Shown: positions 17,691 through 26,965, counted from the first letter of the stretch. The stretch: 64,000 nucleotides of DNA from Pseudonocardia hierapolitana (GCF_007994075.1 NZ_VIWU01000001.1:806001-870000), one strand, 5' to 3'. Notes: a model not told the origin generated them from the sequence alone. Numbers and translations: made by a program.

Positions 17691-17861
17691 TCGAGCCCGG
17701 CGTGCCCGCTCCTGACAGGCAACTGACCGCCCCGCTTGCTGGCAGCCCGAGCAGCCGACTGTCATCAGGTGGACCCTGCCTCCGCGGAATTCGTGCAGGA
17801 GTCGGCCGAGGCGGCTGCAGGATGCTCTAGGCTTAAGCGTATAGACACCCGCACTGTGCGG

Positions 17862-18012
17862 GTATGCGACATTTCCGTGTCCGATTCCCCCCTCGGACAC
17901 CAGGTAAAGTCCCTAACCAGCCGTTTCTCGCGGTTTCTATTTGTTGTCGCCTAGTATGCCCTGGTCACGGGCGTGGGGGTTCAGGACCCGCTGGGACACG
18001 TCAGTCGCGCGC
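17862..18012 (+). repeat. Dispersed T-arm-containing repeat, copy B
   Basis: This copy has a perfect 8-bp hairpin, GTGTCCGA-TTCCCCCC-TCGGACAC, where copies A and C have a half-matching arm. It is followed by ACCAGGTAAAGTCCCTAACC, TATGCCCTGG and the module GGGCGTGGGGGTTCAGGACC with CTGGGACACG. The tail differs from A and C, so this copy is shorter. It may preserve the ancestral hairpin. Confidence 0.55.
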
Positions 18013-18144
18013 ATGCGGGCCCAGAACTGCCGTGGGCACGCTGTGGCCGCCCGCGGGTCGCGGGCGGCGGGCACGGGAGCGGCAAGTCGACCTCGGCGAT
18101 CAAGCCCTGCCGAGCCACACCGATGGAGGTGGCCACGCAGGTCG

Positions 18145-19205
18145 TCACGACTCACCTGCCATGCGCCGCCAGATCCAGCTCGCCGGCACGTGCCGACCGG
18201 AGACGACGTACTCCCGCGCAGCATCGACCACCATGGTGGTGTCGAGCGCGCGACGAGCTGCGGGGCGACCGCAGAGCAGCAGCTCGTCGCCCGGAGCCAG
18301 GACGAGGTTGTCATCGGGCGTCAGGACACACTCACCGTCGCGCATCACCATCAGCACGACCGCGGGCAGCTGGACGTCGCGGTCGTCGGGGTCGCGCAGG
18401 AGATCACCGAGCCGGGCTTCGCCGGAGGTGAGCCACCCGATCGTGGCCGGAGCCTCGACCTGGTTCAGCCGGACTTTCCACAGCGCCCCCAGGCGCCGGC
18501 CGCACCGCTGCGTGATGCAGTCGACGAGGCGAGCCGCCCATCGGTCGCCGCGCGCGGGCACCTCCTGCAGGAACCGCCAGAGCAGCGGGGTGCTCAGCTG
18601 CGCGAACACCTCGTGGGCGACCACCTCCGTCGGGACGAGCAGGGAGTCCACGTCCATCGCCGCGAACAGCGGAGCGCTGGACGGGCGGTTCTGCCGAGCG
18701 GCGACGAACAGCCCGGCGTTGACCCGCCGGGCGGCGGCGATCAGTGAGAGGTTGCTGGTGTCGTTGTCCGTGCCTGCGACGAAGCCCACGGCGTCCGCCA
18801 CACCCGCCTGCTGGAGCACAGCGGGTTCGAACGCGTCTCCCCGGATGATCCGGCTCGCGTCCCCGGTAGGGTCGGCGACCGGGTCGACGACGATGACGTC
18901 GAGGCCCTCCACGCTCAGGTCCTCGATCAGCTCCCTCCCCAGGCGGCCGTATCCGCACACCACCCATCGGCCTTCCCGGGGAGGGTGGCTCCTCGCGGGC
19001 AGCTCCGCTCCCGGACCGCTCTCCAGCCAGGTCATGAGCTGGTAGGACGCCGGTGCGCGCAGCGCGACCCGCAGGTGGTCGCCGAACCGGTCGAACGGGT
19101 TCACCACCGTCGGCGAGCCGACGGCCCGCATGCGCTCCGCGATCGCCGGTGACAGGGCGCCGCGAGCAGCACGAAGAAGCCGAACACGACCTTCTCGAGG
19201 TTCAC
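18145..19205 (-). pseudogene. Potassium-channel-like TrkA-N (RCK) protein with internal deletion
   Basis: A GTG at 19205 starts VNLEKVVFGFFVLLAA, the first membrane helix of a family of six-helix, double-RCK potassium channel proteins. The frame then jumps directly (with a frameshift) to LSPAIAERMRAVGSPTVVNP and an intact C-terminal region of 328 residues: a Rossmann RCK domain (VVCGYGRLGRELIEDL, DAVGFVAGTDNDTSNLSL) and a TrkA-C-like end. Roughly 250 residues, including the remaining helices and the first RCK, are lost. The C-terminal part could still be translated from the ATG at 19131 as a soluble protein. Confidence 0.65.
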
Positions 19206-19233
19206 GGTCCCCCCTCGCCGTGGTCAGGACGAC

Positions 19234-19732
19234 TCAGACATCCTTTGCGGCGACGTGGGTGACCGGCAAGTGGAACTTGCGCCCGAGGCGCGCGGGCAGG
19301 TCCTGGTGCAACCAGCGAGACAGGCGCGCCGGGAGCGTCGACACGATGATCTCGTCGAACTCCTGCCTCCCGACGGCGTCTTGGACCGCCCGCATCGGAT
19401 CGGGGTCACACACCTCGCCCCCTGCGGTGGCGCCGGCAGCGGTCAACTCCTTCAGGGTCGCCCGGAGCTTGGCCTGCGCCAACCGACGCGCCTCCTCGGG
19501 TGGCGCAGCGATCGTCGGGACCCCGCCGACGACCGGCATCGGCGGCAGCGCGGCGATCGACGCGAGGTCGCTCACGGGGGTTGCCGGTACGACGAGCCGC
19601 CGCCGGGGCATCCGCTGCGCCCCGATGCAGTCGATGCCCGCCGAGCGCCGCCGCGACGGTGCGGCGCAATCCGAGGTGGGCGTCGACGATGACCAGGTGC
19701 GCCGTCCTCGACGACTTGGTGATTGAGGTCAT
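19234..19732 (-). pseudogene. Universal-stress-protein-like protein (frameshifted)
   Basis: The N-terminal frame from 19732 reads TSITKSSRTAHLVIVDAHLG. A second frame, entered near 19610-19640, reads RRRLVVPATPVSDLASIAAL and EFDEIIVSTLPARLSRWLHQ, then DLPARLGRKFHLPVTHV. The final part matches the end of a family of short nucleotide-binding-fold proteins in actinobacterial stress clusters. One frameshift separates the two. Transcription would diverge from glsB across a gap of only 11 bp. Confidence 0.55.
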
Positions 19733-19743
19733 AGGCTTGCGGC

Positions 19744-20013
19744 ATGCTCCTTCTCGGCATCATCTTGTTCGGGATGCTCATCGGGGCAGCCGCGCAGCTC
19801 ATCGTTGGCAAGTCTGCAAAGGTTGTCGACTGGGGCCGCGCACTTACAGCTGGCATCGTTGGCTCGTTCGTCGGTGGGCTCATCATCAGCCTGTTCTCCG
19901 GAGACGGCCTGGCCTTCCGCCCGAGTGGAATCATCGGCTCGCTCGCTGGCGCGATCATCGTGACGCTCGCCTGGCAGTGGTGGCGCATACGCAGAGCAAA
20001 GTCGAAGCAGTAG
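19744..20013 (+). CDS. GlsB/YeaQ/YmgE-family stress membrane protein
   Basis: An 89-residue, three-helix integral membrane protein. Helix 1 is LLLGIILFGMLIGAAAQLIV, helix 2 is ALTAGIVGSFVGGLIISLF and helix 3 is GIIGSLAGAIIVTLAWQWW, followed by a basic tail RIRRAKSKQ. The glycine-rich spacing is characteristic of the transglycosylase-associated GlsB family, which is induced by envelope, acid or general stress. The molecular function is not established. It is intact although its neighbours on both sides are broken. Confidence 0.85.
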   Translation: MLLLGIILFGMLIGAAAQLIVGKSAKVVDWGRALTAGIVGSFVGGLIISLFSGDGLAFRPSGIIGSLAGAIIVTLAWQWWRIRRAKSKQ

Positions 20014-20095
20014 CTGTTCGAGGGTGGCGAAGCGGGGATCGGCAAGAGCGCGTTGCTGGAACACCTCGCTGCGCGGTGGCGTGGCAGACCACGGC
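20014..20095 (+). pseudogene. P-loop fragment of a LAL-type LuxR regulator
   Basis: Directly after the GlsB stop the plus strand reads LFEGGEAGIGKSALLEHLAA, a Walker A motif of the kind found at the N-terminus of large ATP-binding LuxR regulators. It covers only about 25 residues before homology ends. It is the third trace of this family in the window, along with the pseudogene at 26270 and the fragment at 37640. Confidence 0.45.
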
Positions 20096-20124
20096 AGTCA
20101 GCCGCCGGCCTCGACGCGGTCGGC

Positions 20125-20422
20125 CACCAGCCGTGCACCCGCTCGTCGTTGCAGAACGTGTACATCGGTCCCTGTCCCCCGACCAGGAAAACCGAGTCAT
20201 AGCCGTCGGTGTCCACGGCTGCGAGTGGCAGGGAGTTCGCCACGAGGGCGGTCTGCCCCTGCGAGCTGAGGAACCCGAGGCTGAGCAGGTCCTCCGCCGA
20301 GTACTCGGAGGCGTCGCGCGGGTCGCTCCACGAATCAGCTTGCAGGGCGCCGCCGTCCGGGCTGGCGATCTCGACCTGGTACCCGCACTGGGTGAACTCC
20401 CAGCACCACAGGAAAGGTGCAT
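20125..20422 (-). pseudogene. DJ-1/PfpI-family (type 1 glutamine-amidotransferase-like) internal fragment
   Basis: The minus strand reads an uninterrupted central piece: HAPFLWCWEFTQCGYQVEIA, SPDGGALQADSWSDPRDASE, LLSLGFLSSQGQTALVANSL and DSVFLVGGQGPMYTFCNDE. The GGQGPM segment just before the nucleophile region is typical. The catalytic cysteine (in AxCHG) and both ends are missing. The left edge borders the LuxR fragment and the right edge an IS3 fragment, so both ends look like recombination junctions. Confidence 0.65.
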
Positions 20423-20584
20423 GACCGTCAGCGCGTCGCCGCCGGCGTCCGCCTGGGCCATCCAGTTCCGCAACCACGACTCTGAAATGCGCCGTTCCTT
20501 CGCCAACTCAGCGACGGGTTTGGTCCGCTGCCGAGCCAGCTCGACGGCGCGCTGACGGAACTCAGGAGGGTGGGGAGCGGGCAC
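20423..20584 (-). mobile_element. IS3-family OrfA fragment
   Basis: A GTG at 20584 begins PAPHPPEFRQRAVELARQRT, then KPVAELAKERRISESWLRNW, the helix-turn-helix of IS3 OrfA proteins. It breaks off after about 50 residues at the amidotransferase fragment. OrfB, with the DDE active site, is absent. Confidence 0.75.
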
Positions 20585-20654
20585 AGGGACATCCCTCCTG
20601 GTGGCCGAGGCCGCCGCCTCAGTTGAGGTGTCCCTGCTACGGGGGAAGCTCAAC

Positions 20655-20775
20655 CGCGGAGCGAATAGACGCGGGAGGTGCGCGGTGGCCCGCCTTCGAG
20701 TTTCCGACGAGACTCCAAGCCGCCGGGCGCCGTCTTGCGGCGCATCAACTGAACTTCAGTGGCCGCATGAGAGCT
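20655..20775. repeat. Two-copy repeat, right copy
   Basis: Counterpart of 6545-6665: shared blocks are GCGAATAGACGCGGGAGGTG-like text, TTTCCGACGAGACTCCAAGC and CAACTGAACTTC. It lies 70 bases outside the IS3 OrfA start, so it may belong to the flank of that element. Confidence 0.45.
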
Positions 20776-20912
20776 CATGGGCGTGAGACAGGCAGATTCG
20801 GTGTCACGTGAACATCGCGCTGGACTGCTCGTTCGGCGGGTGGTGTCGATCAGGCTGTGGTGGGTCTGGTGACGACAATTAACCTACTTCAACTACCCGC
20901 GGATACCGGATC

Positions 20913-21581
20913 CTACTGGGAACTGACCTGGCCGCCGTCATAGACATCGTCGTAGCGATGCAACGCCAAGCTGCGCGCGTAGCGGCGGGCGATGTCTGGC
21001 ATTGCTGTGCTGCCGGGCGGCTGACTCACTCCGAAAACCGTTCCTGGATAGTCCAGCGGACCCATAATGGCCCGGATGCGCTCCCAGTCGTTGGGCGATA
21101 CGAGTTCCGCAGGGTCACCTCCGGCGAACCAGCCCATCGGAACCACAATCCCCGAAGGCACGACGGTGTTCACGTGCACGACCGCGCCGAACTCGACCTC
21201 AGCGCGCGCCCCGAGGCGGGCGCCGTTGAACAGCACCGCCCCTGTCGCGATCCGTGCGTCGCCCTCAATCACGCACCCGGTGAGGTGTGTGTGTGGACCG
21301 ACGATCACGTGGTCGCCGATCCGAACCGGATGGCGCTGGACGCCGCGGACAACAGAGTTCTCCATGATGATGCAATTCGCGCCGATCTCCACCGAGCCGC
21401 CTTCGGCCGCGATCACCGCGCCGAACAGCACCCTACTGTGGGGACCCACCGTGACATCGCCGCAGAGAACAGCGGTCGGAGCAATGTAGGCCGATTCGTC
21501 GACCCGCGGACTACGATTCCGATGTGTGACAAACGTCGCACCGCTTCCAACTGGGTGCAAGTAATGCTCAACAATTGCCAT
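20913..21581 (-). CDS. Gamma-carbonic-anhydrase-like left-handed beta-helix protein
   Basis: A 222-residue protein made of hexapeptide repeats (residues about 25-150: YIAPTAVLCGDVTVGPHSRV, VEIGANCIIMENSVVRGV, VRIGDHVIVGPHTHLTGC) and a C-terminal helix. It matches the gamma-carbonic anhydrase family. The zinc-ligand segment, usually GHGA(V/I)LHGC, is GPHTHLTGC here, so two of the three histidines are not in place, although RH at residue 86 and other histidines are nearby. It may be a relative without hydratase activity. The start at 21581 has an AAGGAG site; a start at 21602 is also open. Confidence 0.75.
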   Translation of the reverse strand: MAIVEHYLHPVGSGATFVTHRNRSPRVDESAYIAPTAVLCGDVTVGPHSRVLFGAVIAAEGGSVEIGANCIIMENSVVRGVQRHPVRIGDHVIVGPHTHLTGCVIEGDARIATGAVLFNGARLGARAEVEFGAVVHVNTVVPSGIVVPMGWFAGGDPAELVSPNDWERIRAIMGPLDYPGTVFGVSQPPGSTAMPDIARRYARSLALHRYDDVYDGGQVSSQ

Positions 21582-21604
21582 TTCGCGACTCCTTCGATGC
21601 ACGT

Positions 21605-22060
21605 CGTCGATCAGAACTGCCCAGATTTAGTCACCGGATTGACAGGCCGCGGCGAGGATGCGATGCCGAAGACGTAGGAGAGCAGGGCGTGCCCGAGTGC
21701 GATCTTTCGGATCCGCGTGCTGGCCGGCTCGGTCTCCGACACCGGCGAAGGACATCCTGAAGGCGAACGCCAGGTAGGCGAAGGTTGCTGTAGCCCGTTG
21801 ACTGCTCCAGTCCGACGTCGATGCCGCCTCAGTGAGCCGTTTGATGCCTAGTAGGCCTTGCGGCCAGCTGATCCGGCACACCCAGGCCATGACGACACAC
21901 GTGGCCACTGCGCCAGCTGACCAGACGGACCAGCTCGGGTGCACCGAGGATCCCGACGAGGCTACCGACGACGGCACCCCCGCAGACCAACCTTCCCCGG
22001 ACGGACGGGATCCGCCCCCGATGTGGTGGTCCAAGCGCCCCACCGGGTTGGAATTCCCGC
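21605..22060 (-). pseudogene. DUF1345 membrane protein (decayed)
   Basis: Minus-strand frames give GAVVGSLVGILGAPELVRLV-SW, then AGAVATCVVMAWVCRISWPQ (N-terminal helices of DUF1345). After a gap of about 100 residues they give FAYLAFAFRMSF, then IRKIALGHALLSYVFGIA, the C-terminal region. Frameshifts lie near 21960 and 21720. The missing centre and the shifts show true decay. The function of DUF1345 proteins is unknown. Confidence 0.6.
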
Positions 22061-22145
22061 GCGCGTCGGGTCACACACCAACCGCCGACTTGTATGTGGA
22101 CCACCCGGCGTGTCGCGAGACTCGATCTCCTGAGGATCTGGAGCC

Positions 22146-22253
22146 ATGACGTGTCGCGCCCAGCCCTACCCGCGGGAGCTTCGTGAGCAGGCCCTCCGGA
22201 TGGTCGCTGCCGTGACTCCGAACCACGACTTGCAGTGGGCCGCGATCAACAGT
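22146..22253 (+). mobile_element. IS3-family OrfA N-terminal fragment
   Basis: An ATG at 22146 starts PYPRELREQALRMVAAVTPN followed by HDLQWAAINS, the standard opening of IS3 OrfA (YPxELRERAVRMV...WAAI). Homology stops after 36 residues. It has a different sequence from the OrfA piece at 20423, so two different IS3 elements contributed. Confidence 0.75.
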
Positions 22254-22535
22254 CGCCGTGGACGGGGCGGCCCCGGCCGCGGTGTTCGACGCGGTCGACT
22301 CCCTGTGCGAGCGCCCGACCCCGCCGTGAACTCGACGGTCCTGAGCGGGTCGAGCATAGCCGTGCGTCCCCACAGCCGCAGTGCTCCTGACCGCGCTGCT
22401 CGGCACGCTCAGCGCGACGGACGTCGCGCTCCCACGGAGCGCGGATGCCAACGAAGATCCAGCAACCAGCCTGTTTCCCAGGTAGAAACGCCGACGGGCG
22501 GCTCCCCCGCCGAAGGGAACCACCCGTCTGTGCCG

Positions 22536-22578
22536 TCGGGACGACAGGATTTGAACCTGCGACCCCTTGACCCCCAGT
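22536..22578 (-). tRNA. 3' fragment of tRNA-Pro(GGG), probable att scar
   Basis: On the minus strand the sequence runs from the anticodon loop (ACTGGGGGTCAAG) through the variable region, the T-arm (CGCAGGTTCAAATCCTGTCG) and the acceptor 3' strand (CGTCCCG plus A). The 5' half is missing: just before the anticodon loop the match to a normal proline tRNA stops. A clean 43-bp 3' tRNA end is what remains at the far end of an element integrated in a tRNA gene. The intact tRNA would be expected to the right. Confidence 0.7.
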
Positions 22579-22852
22579 ACGGTCAACGAATCCCGCTGAC
22601 CTGCGAACAGAGAGAATCCACTGCTTTGGCGCGGTGCAGTACGACGCATCTCATTTCCCTTCCGACCCGCTTGGCGCAATGCCGTGCTCCATGTTTGCTC
22701 CACCCCGCGCGGCCAATGCCGTCGCATCGCCCACCATGCAGCGGCGTGACCGGTCGGCGCGATGTCCGCGAGGCCCAACTCCGCCGCGCTGCCAACAGGG
22801 CGCGAGCTTCACGCGACAGCCCGAATCGGGTCACCGGTGCGGGAGGACACCG

Positions 22853-23088
22853 ATGGACGACAACAGCCACCTCTGGATCCGGAAGGGGCGCGAGCAGCTC
22901 ACCCAAGCGGAGAAGGTCGCCCCCAACATGACGGCAGCGGAGCGGGTGCAGGCCGCGCAGGCCTACGCGCTGCTGGCGATCGCAACTCGCCTTCGCGGTG
23001 CCGCCTCGAGCCCGGAGAGCCGACCCGCGTGGTCATCGTGCACCCGGACGGATCCGAAGATGACGTCTTTGACGACGACAAGCCCTGA
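22853..23088 (+). pseudogene. Small hypothetical protein (frameshifted)
   Basis: A GGGAGGACACCG site precedes an ATG at 22853: MDDNSHLWIRKGREQLTQAE, VQAAQAYALLAIATRL. A second frame, entered near 22990-23010, finishes LEPGEPTRVVIVHPDGSEDD before the stop at 23088. The acidic tail and good ribosome site suggest a real protein of about 78 residues, now split by one indel or a sequence error. The family is unknown. Confidence 0.45.
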
Positions 23089-23314
23089 TCGGCTCAGCCA
23101 TCGTCGAGCCACCGACGTGCCTGCCAGCTTCGCCATGGCGGCCTGCTGGTCCGGGGTGGCGCCCCAGGCCCCACGGTCCGGCGGCCGGATCCGCCACAGC
23201 ACCGGGTCGACCTTCAGCCACTGCGAGAACGCATCCTGCGTAATGAGCAGCACGTAGAGAACGGTCCCGATGCTGACCGGCGCGGAGGAGCACGACTGAC
23301 GGTTGGTTGTTCCG

Positions 23315-26092
23315 TCAGGTTTCGGCCAGCACTCCGCGGAGCTTGTGGCGCGAGTCGACGTCGAGCTTGGTGAACACCTTCCGCAAGTGCCATTCAACAG
23401 TGCGAGGGCTGATGAACAACTGGGCGCCGATCTCGGAGTTCGTCAGTCCGTCACCGGCCAGTCGGGCGATCTGGGCCTCCTGCGCCGTGAGGACCTCACG
23501 TGTCTCGACCGCGCGTTGACGCACCGACTCGCCGGTGGCCTGGAGTTCGCGGCGGGCACGCTCGGCGAAGGCTTCGGCGCCGAAACGGTGCAGCATCTCG
23601 TGGGCGATTCGCAGTTGTTCGCGCGCATCGCGGCGCCGGTTCTCGCGGCGCAGCCACTCGCCGTACACCAGGTGGGCACGCGCCAGGTGAACGGTCATGC
23701 GGGTGCGCGTGAGCCGTTCGATCGCTTCGCGGTAGAGGCCGTCGGCCGCCTCCTGGTCTTCGCTCAGCAGCGCGCGCGACCGTGCCTGGACGCCGAGCGC
23801 CCAGTCCGTGCCGGCGGCGCGTGTTCGTTCCTCGAGCTGCGCCACGGCCTCGGCGGCATCCTCGTGGGCACCGCTTCGGGCGGCCGCCTCGACGAGCTCT
23901 GCGAGGGTCCAGCCGAAGAACCCCAGGTCCTCGTGCTCGCATGCCCGTTGGGCGGCGGCGAGGGCGGCCTCGTAACGGCCGAGGCCGTTGTACAACACCG
24001 CGGTCACGTACCCGGCCATGCCGAGCACCCTTCCCTCGCCCCTGGCGGTCGCGTCCCGAACGTCGGCCTCGATCAGCTCCAATGCCACGGCTTCCTCGCC
24101 GCGCCAGGCGACGAGCACCAGCGAGGTGTACATCACGGGTGCGTTGCCGGTCGCTGCGGTGATCGCATCGGCTTCCTCGATCAGCGCCGACGCAGTGGTG
24201 AACTCTCCAGCGTGCAGGTGCACACCGGCGCGGTAGACGAGTCCTATGGGAAGGGCGGTGAGAGCGCCGGCTTCACGGGCGAGCCGGACCGCACGAGTGG
24301 CCAGCTCATGCCAGGCCTCGTCGTCCCACAGCTCGTGCACGAAAGCTTCCTGCGCGATGGGGTACGCCAACCAGAGCCAGCGCGTGATGTCTTCCTTACT
24401 GCGCAGAGTCTCTTGCCGGAAACTCTGCAGTGCGTGCCGCAGTTTCGGCACGCCGTCCACGTAGCCCTCGGTGAACCGCGCTGCCACGCCATCCAGGAGG
24501 AAGTCGATCGGCCGCGGCGGTTGCGGTGCCGGCGGTGCGGCCCGAGCGGCCTCGGCCGCCTCCCGCACACCGCCGTGGCCGTTGAAGCGGCCGCCGAAAA
24601 TCGCTGCTCCGAGCGCCTCGAGATAGGTCTCACGTGCCAACCCGCCGTCGAGCTGTTCAAGGCGCTCGGCGGCAGCGAGCAGCAAGGGCGCAGCGTCGCT
24701 CCCACGCCTGCGGGCGAAGACGATCTGGGCGCGCAACCGCTCCAGCCGGGCACGCTGAAGCGGGTCCAACGGACCGATCTCCGCGACTGTGAGGAGCTCG
24801 TAGGCCGCATCTGGCGCCGCCGCCTCGAACGTGGCCTGTGCGGCGGCCAGCGCCCGTGCCGCGCGCAGCGCCGGATCGGGAGTCAACTCGGTCGCCCGCG
24901 CCAGGAAGGCGACCGCCGCCGCGATGCCACCACGGCCCTGTGCCCGGTCTGCCGACCGTTCCAGCTCGCCGGCCACGACCTCGTCGGGCTCCACCGCCGC
25001 GTGGGCGCGATGCCACGCTCGGCGATCCGGATCGGACTCGGGGTCGGTCGCCTCCGCCAGTGCGCGGTGCACCTCCTGACGGTCTCCGGGGTCCGCCGCG
25101 CGGTACGCCGCCGAGCGCACCAGCGGGTGACGGAATCGCACGCGCACCCCGATCTCGATCAAACCGGCCGCTTCGGCCGCCGCGGCGGCGTCCGGCCCGA
25201 TGGAGAGCCGCTCGGCCACCCGCCGGAGCAGCGGCACGTCCCCCACCGGCTCCGCAGCCGCCGCCAGCAGCAACCGTCGCGTCGCGACCGGAAGCGACTC
25301 GATACGCCGCAGGAAACTCTGCTCGATCTGGCTGGAGAGGGGCCGCGCGTCGGGACGCCCGAACCCACCGGCCAGCTCCGCGGCCGTCAACCCCCGCGGC
25401 AACTCCAGCAGAGCCAGCGGGTTGCCGCGGGTCTCCGCGACTATCCGGTCCCGGACGCGGTCGTCGAGCCGCCCGGGGACCACCGACGCCAGAAGCGCAT
25501 GCGCATCGCCGTCGCGTAGACCGCGGATCACGAGCTCCGGCAGCCCCACCAATGCGACGAGCGGACCGAGTACCGGTTCGCGGACCGCGAACACCAGCGC
25601 CACCCGCTCCGCCAGCAGCCGGCGCGCGACGAAGGCCAGCGTCTGTGCCGAGACCTGATCGAGCCACTGCGCGTCGTCCACCACACAGACCAACGGCTGC
25701 TCCTCTGCCACCTCCGCCAGCAGGCTCAGCACCGCCAACCCGACCAGAAAGCGGTCCGGCGCGCTCCCCGCACTCAGACCGAACGCGACGGACAGCGCAT
25801 CACGCTGCGGGCCGGGAAGTCGATCGAGATGCCCCAACATCGGCGCGCACAGCTGGTGCAGCCCGGCGAAGGCCAGCTCCATCTCCGACTCAACACCGAC
25901 AGCGCGCGCGATCCGACATCCCGCCGCGCTCCCGACGAGGTAGTCCACCAACGCCGACTTGCCGACCCCCGCCTCACCGCGCAGAACCAGTACCTGGCTC
26001 CGACCGGCCCTGACGTTCGCCACCAGCTGACCCAGCGCCTGGCACTCGCCACGCCTGCCACGCAGTCTGCGCCGAGCAGCGCCGACCGACAT
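23315..26092 (-). CDS. LAL-type LuxR-family transcriptional regulator
   Basis: A 925-residue large ATP-binding LuxR regulator. Walker A is GEAGVGKSAL (residues 39-48), and Walker B is the LVCVVDDAQWLD segment near 133-145. A long alpha-helical repeat (TPR-like) region follows, and the C-terminal helix-turn-helix is LTAQEAQIARLAGDGLTNSE, IGAQLFISPRTVEWHLRKVF, ending DSRHKLRGVLAET. Length and motifs are complete. Such proteins are ATP-driven transcription activators whose inducers bind the central region. A decayed paralogue lies just upstream in the opposite orientation, so the pair probably arose by duplication. The target is unknown. Confidence 0.9.
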   Translation of the reverse strand: MSVGAARRRLRGRRGECQALGQLVANVRAGRSQVLVLRGEAGVGKSALVDYLVGSAAGCRIARAVGVESEMELAFAGLHQLCAPMLGHLDRLPGPQRDALSVAFGLSAGSAPDRFLVGLAVLSLLAEVAEEQPLVCVVDDAQWLDQVSAQTLAFVARRLLAERVALVFAVREPVLGPLVALVGLPELVIRGLRDGDAHALLASVVPGRLDDRVRDRIVAETRGNPLALLELPRGLTAAELAGGFGRPDARPLSSQIEQSFLRRIESLPVATRRLLLAAAAEPVGDVPLLRRVAERLSIGPDAAAAAEAAGLIEIGVRVRFRHPLVRSAAYRAADPGDRQEVHRALAEATDPESDPDRRAWHRAHAAVEPDEVVAGELERSADRAQGRGGIAAAVAFLARATELTPDPALRAARALAAAQATFEAAAPDAAYELLTVAEIGPLDPLQRARLERLRAQIVFARRRGSDAAPLLLAAAERLEQLDGGLARETYLEALGAAIFGGRFNGHGGVREAAEAARAAPPAPQPPRPIDFLLDGVAARFTEGYVDGVPKLRHALQSFRQETLRSKEDITRWLWLAYPIAQEAFVHELWDDEAWHELATRAVRLAREAGALTALPIGLVYRAGVHLHAGEFTTASALIEEADAITAATGNAPVMYTSLVLVAWRGEEAVALELIEADVRDATARGEGRVLGMAGYVTAVLYNGLGRYEAALAAAQRACEHEDLGFFGWTLAELVEAAARSGAHEDAAEAVAQLEERTRAAGTDWALGVQARSRALLSEDQEAADGLYREAIERLTRTRMTVHLARAHLVYGEWLRRENRRRDAREQLRIAHEMLHRFGAEAFAERARRELQATGESVRQRAVETREVLTAQEAQIARLAGDGLTNSEIGAQLFISPRTVEWHLRKVFTKLDVDSRHKLRGVLAET

Positions 26093-26269
26093 CCACCACC
26101 ACCGCGCTTGTCAAGGGGGCCCGACTCCGATCAGCTCAGGCCTTCCCATGATGCCACTCCGCTCCGCCACGATCCGGCCGCCGACCGGCCCGAGCCGGTC
26201 GCCGCCACCGCGGTGCTCTGCCTCCTTGAGGATGTAAAACCACAGCGGGGTGCCTCGGCCGCCGACCCG

Positions 26270-26965
26270 TCGGCGACGAACTGCTGGTGGAAGGCGTCCG
26301 GTCGGATCCGGAACTCGTTGCCCCCGCCAGGGACCGGGGAGGTTGCGAACGCGGCGGCGCGGCCGAGCTGATCGAAGCGGGTGCACGGACCGGCAGCACC
26401 CAGCTCGCAGCCGAGGCCTTCGAGCGACTATCGGCGATGACCCGCGCCAGCGGCACCGACCGGGCGCTCGGGGTGGAGGCGCGCTCACGCGCGCTGTTGG
26501 TCCGCGGTGCTGCCGCGGAGCGGCTCTACCGTGAGGCGATCGAGCGGCTGGCCGCACCCGGGTCAGGGCGGAGTTCGCCCGTGCCCGCCTGCTCTAGGTG
26601 AATGGCTGCGCCGCGAGGGCCGACGTCACGACGCGCGCGAGCACCTGCGAGCCGCTCACGATCTGTTCACCGCTGTCGGCGCCGAAGGGTTCGGCGAGCG
26701 GGCCCGTCGCGAACTGGTGGCCACGGGCGAGACTGCGCACAAACGCCCGGCCGAGACCCGCGACGAGCTCACGGCTCAGGAGGCGCAGATCGCCCGGCTC
26801 GCCGCACACCGGCGCACGAACCCGGAGATCGGCACCCAGCTGTTCATCAGCCCGCGCACTGTCGAGTAGCACCTGCGCAAGGTGTTCACCAAGCTCGGTG
26901 TCAGCTCCCGGAAGGAGCTTTCGGAGGCGTTGCCCGACGCAATTCCGGCGGCTGCATCGGTCTAG
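26270..26965 (+). pseudogene. LAL-type LuxR regulator, C-terminal remnant
   Basis: The plus strand reads GSTQLAAEAFERLSAMTRAS, GVEARSRALLVRGAAAERLY, then after a frameshift near 26590 REHLRAAHDLFTAVGAEGFG and the DNA-binding end LTAQEAQIARLAAHRRTNPE, IGTQLFISPRTVE. A TAG at 26867-26869 replaces the conserved tryptophan codon, and the frame continues HLRKVFTKLGVSSRKELSEA. It parallels the intact regulator at 23315-26092, so it is a decayed paralogue. The ATPase part is gone. Confidence 0.75.
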
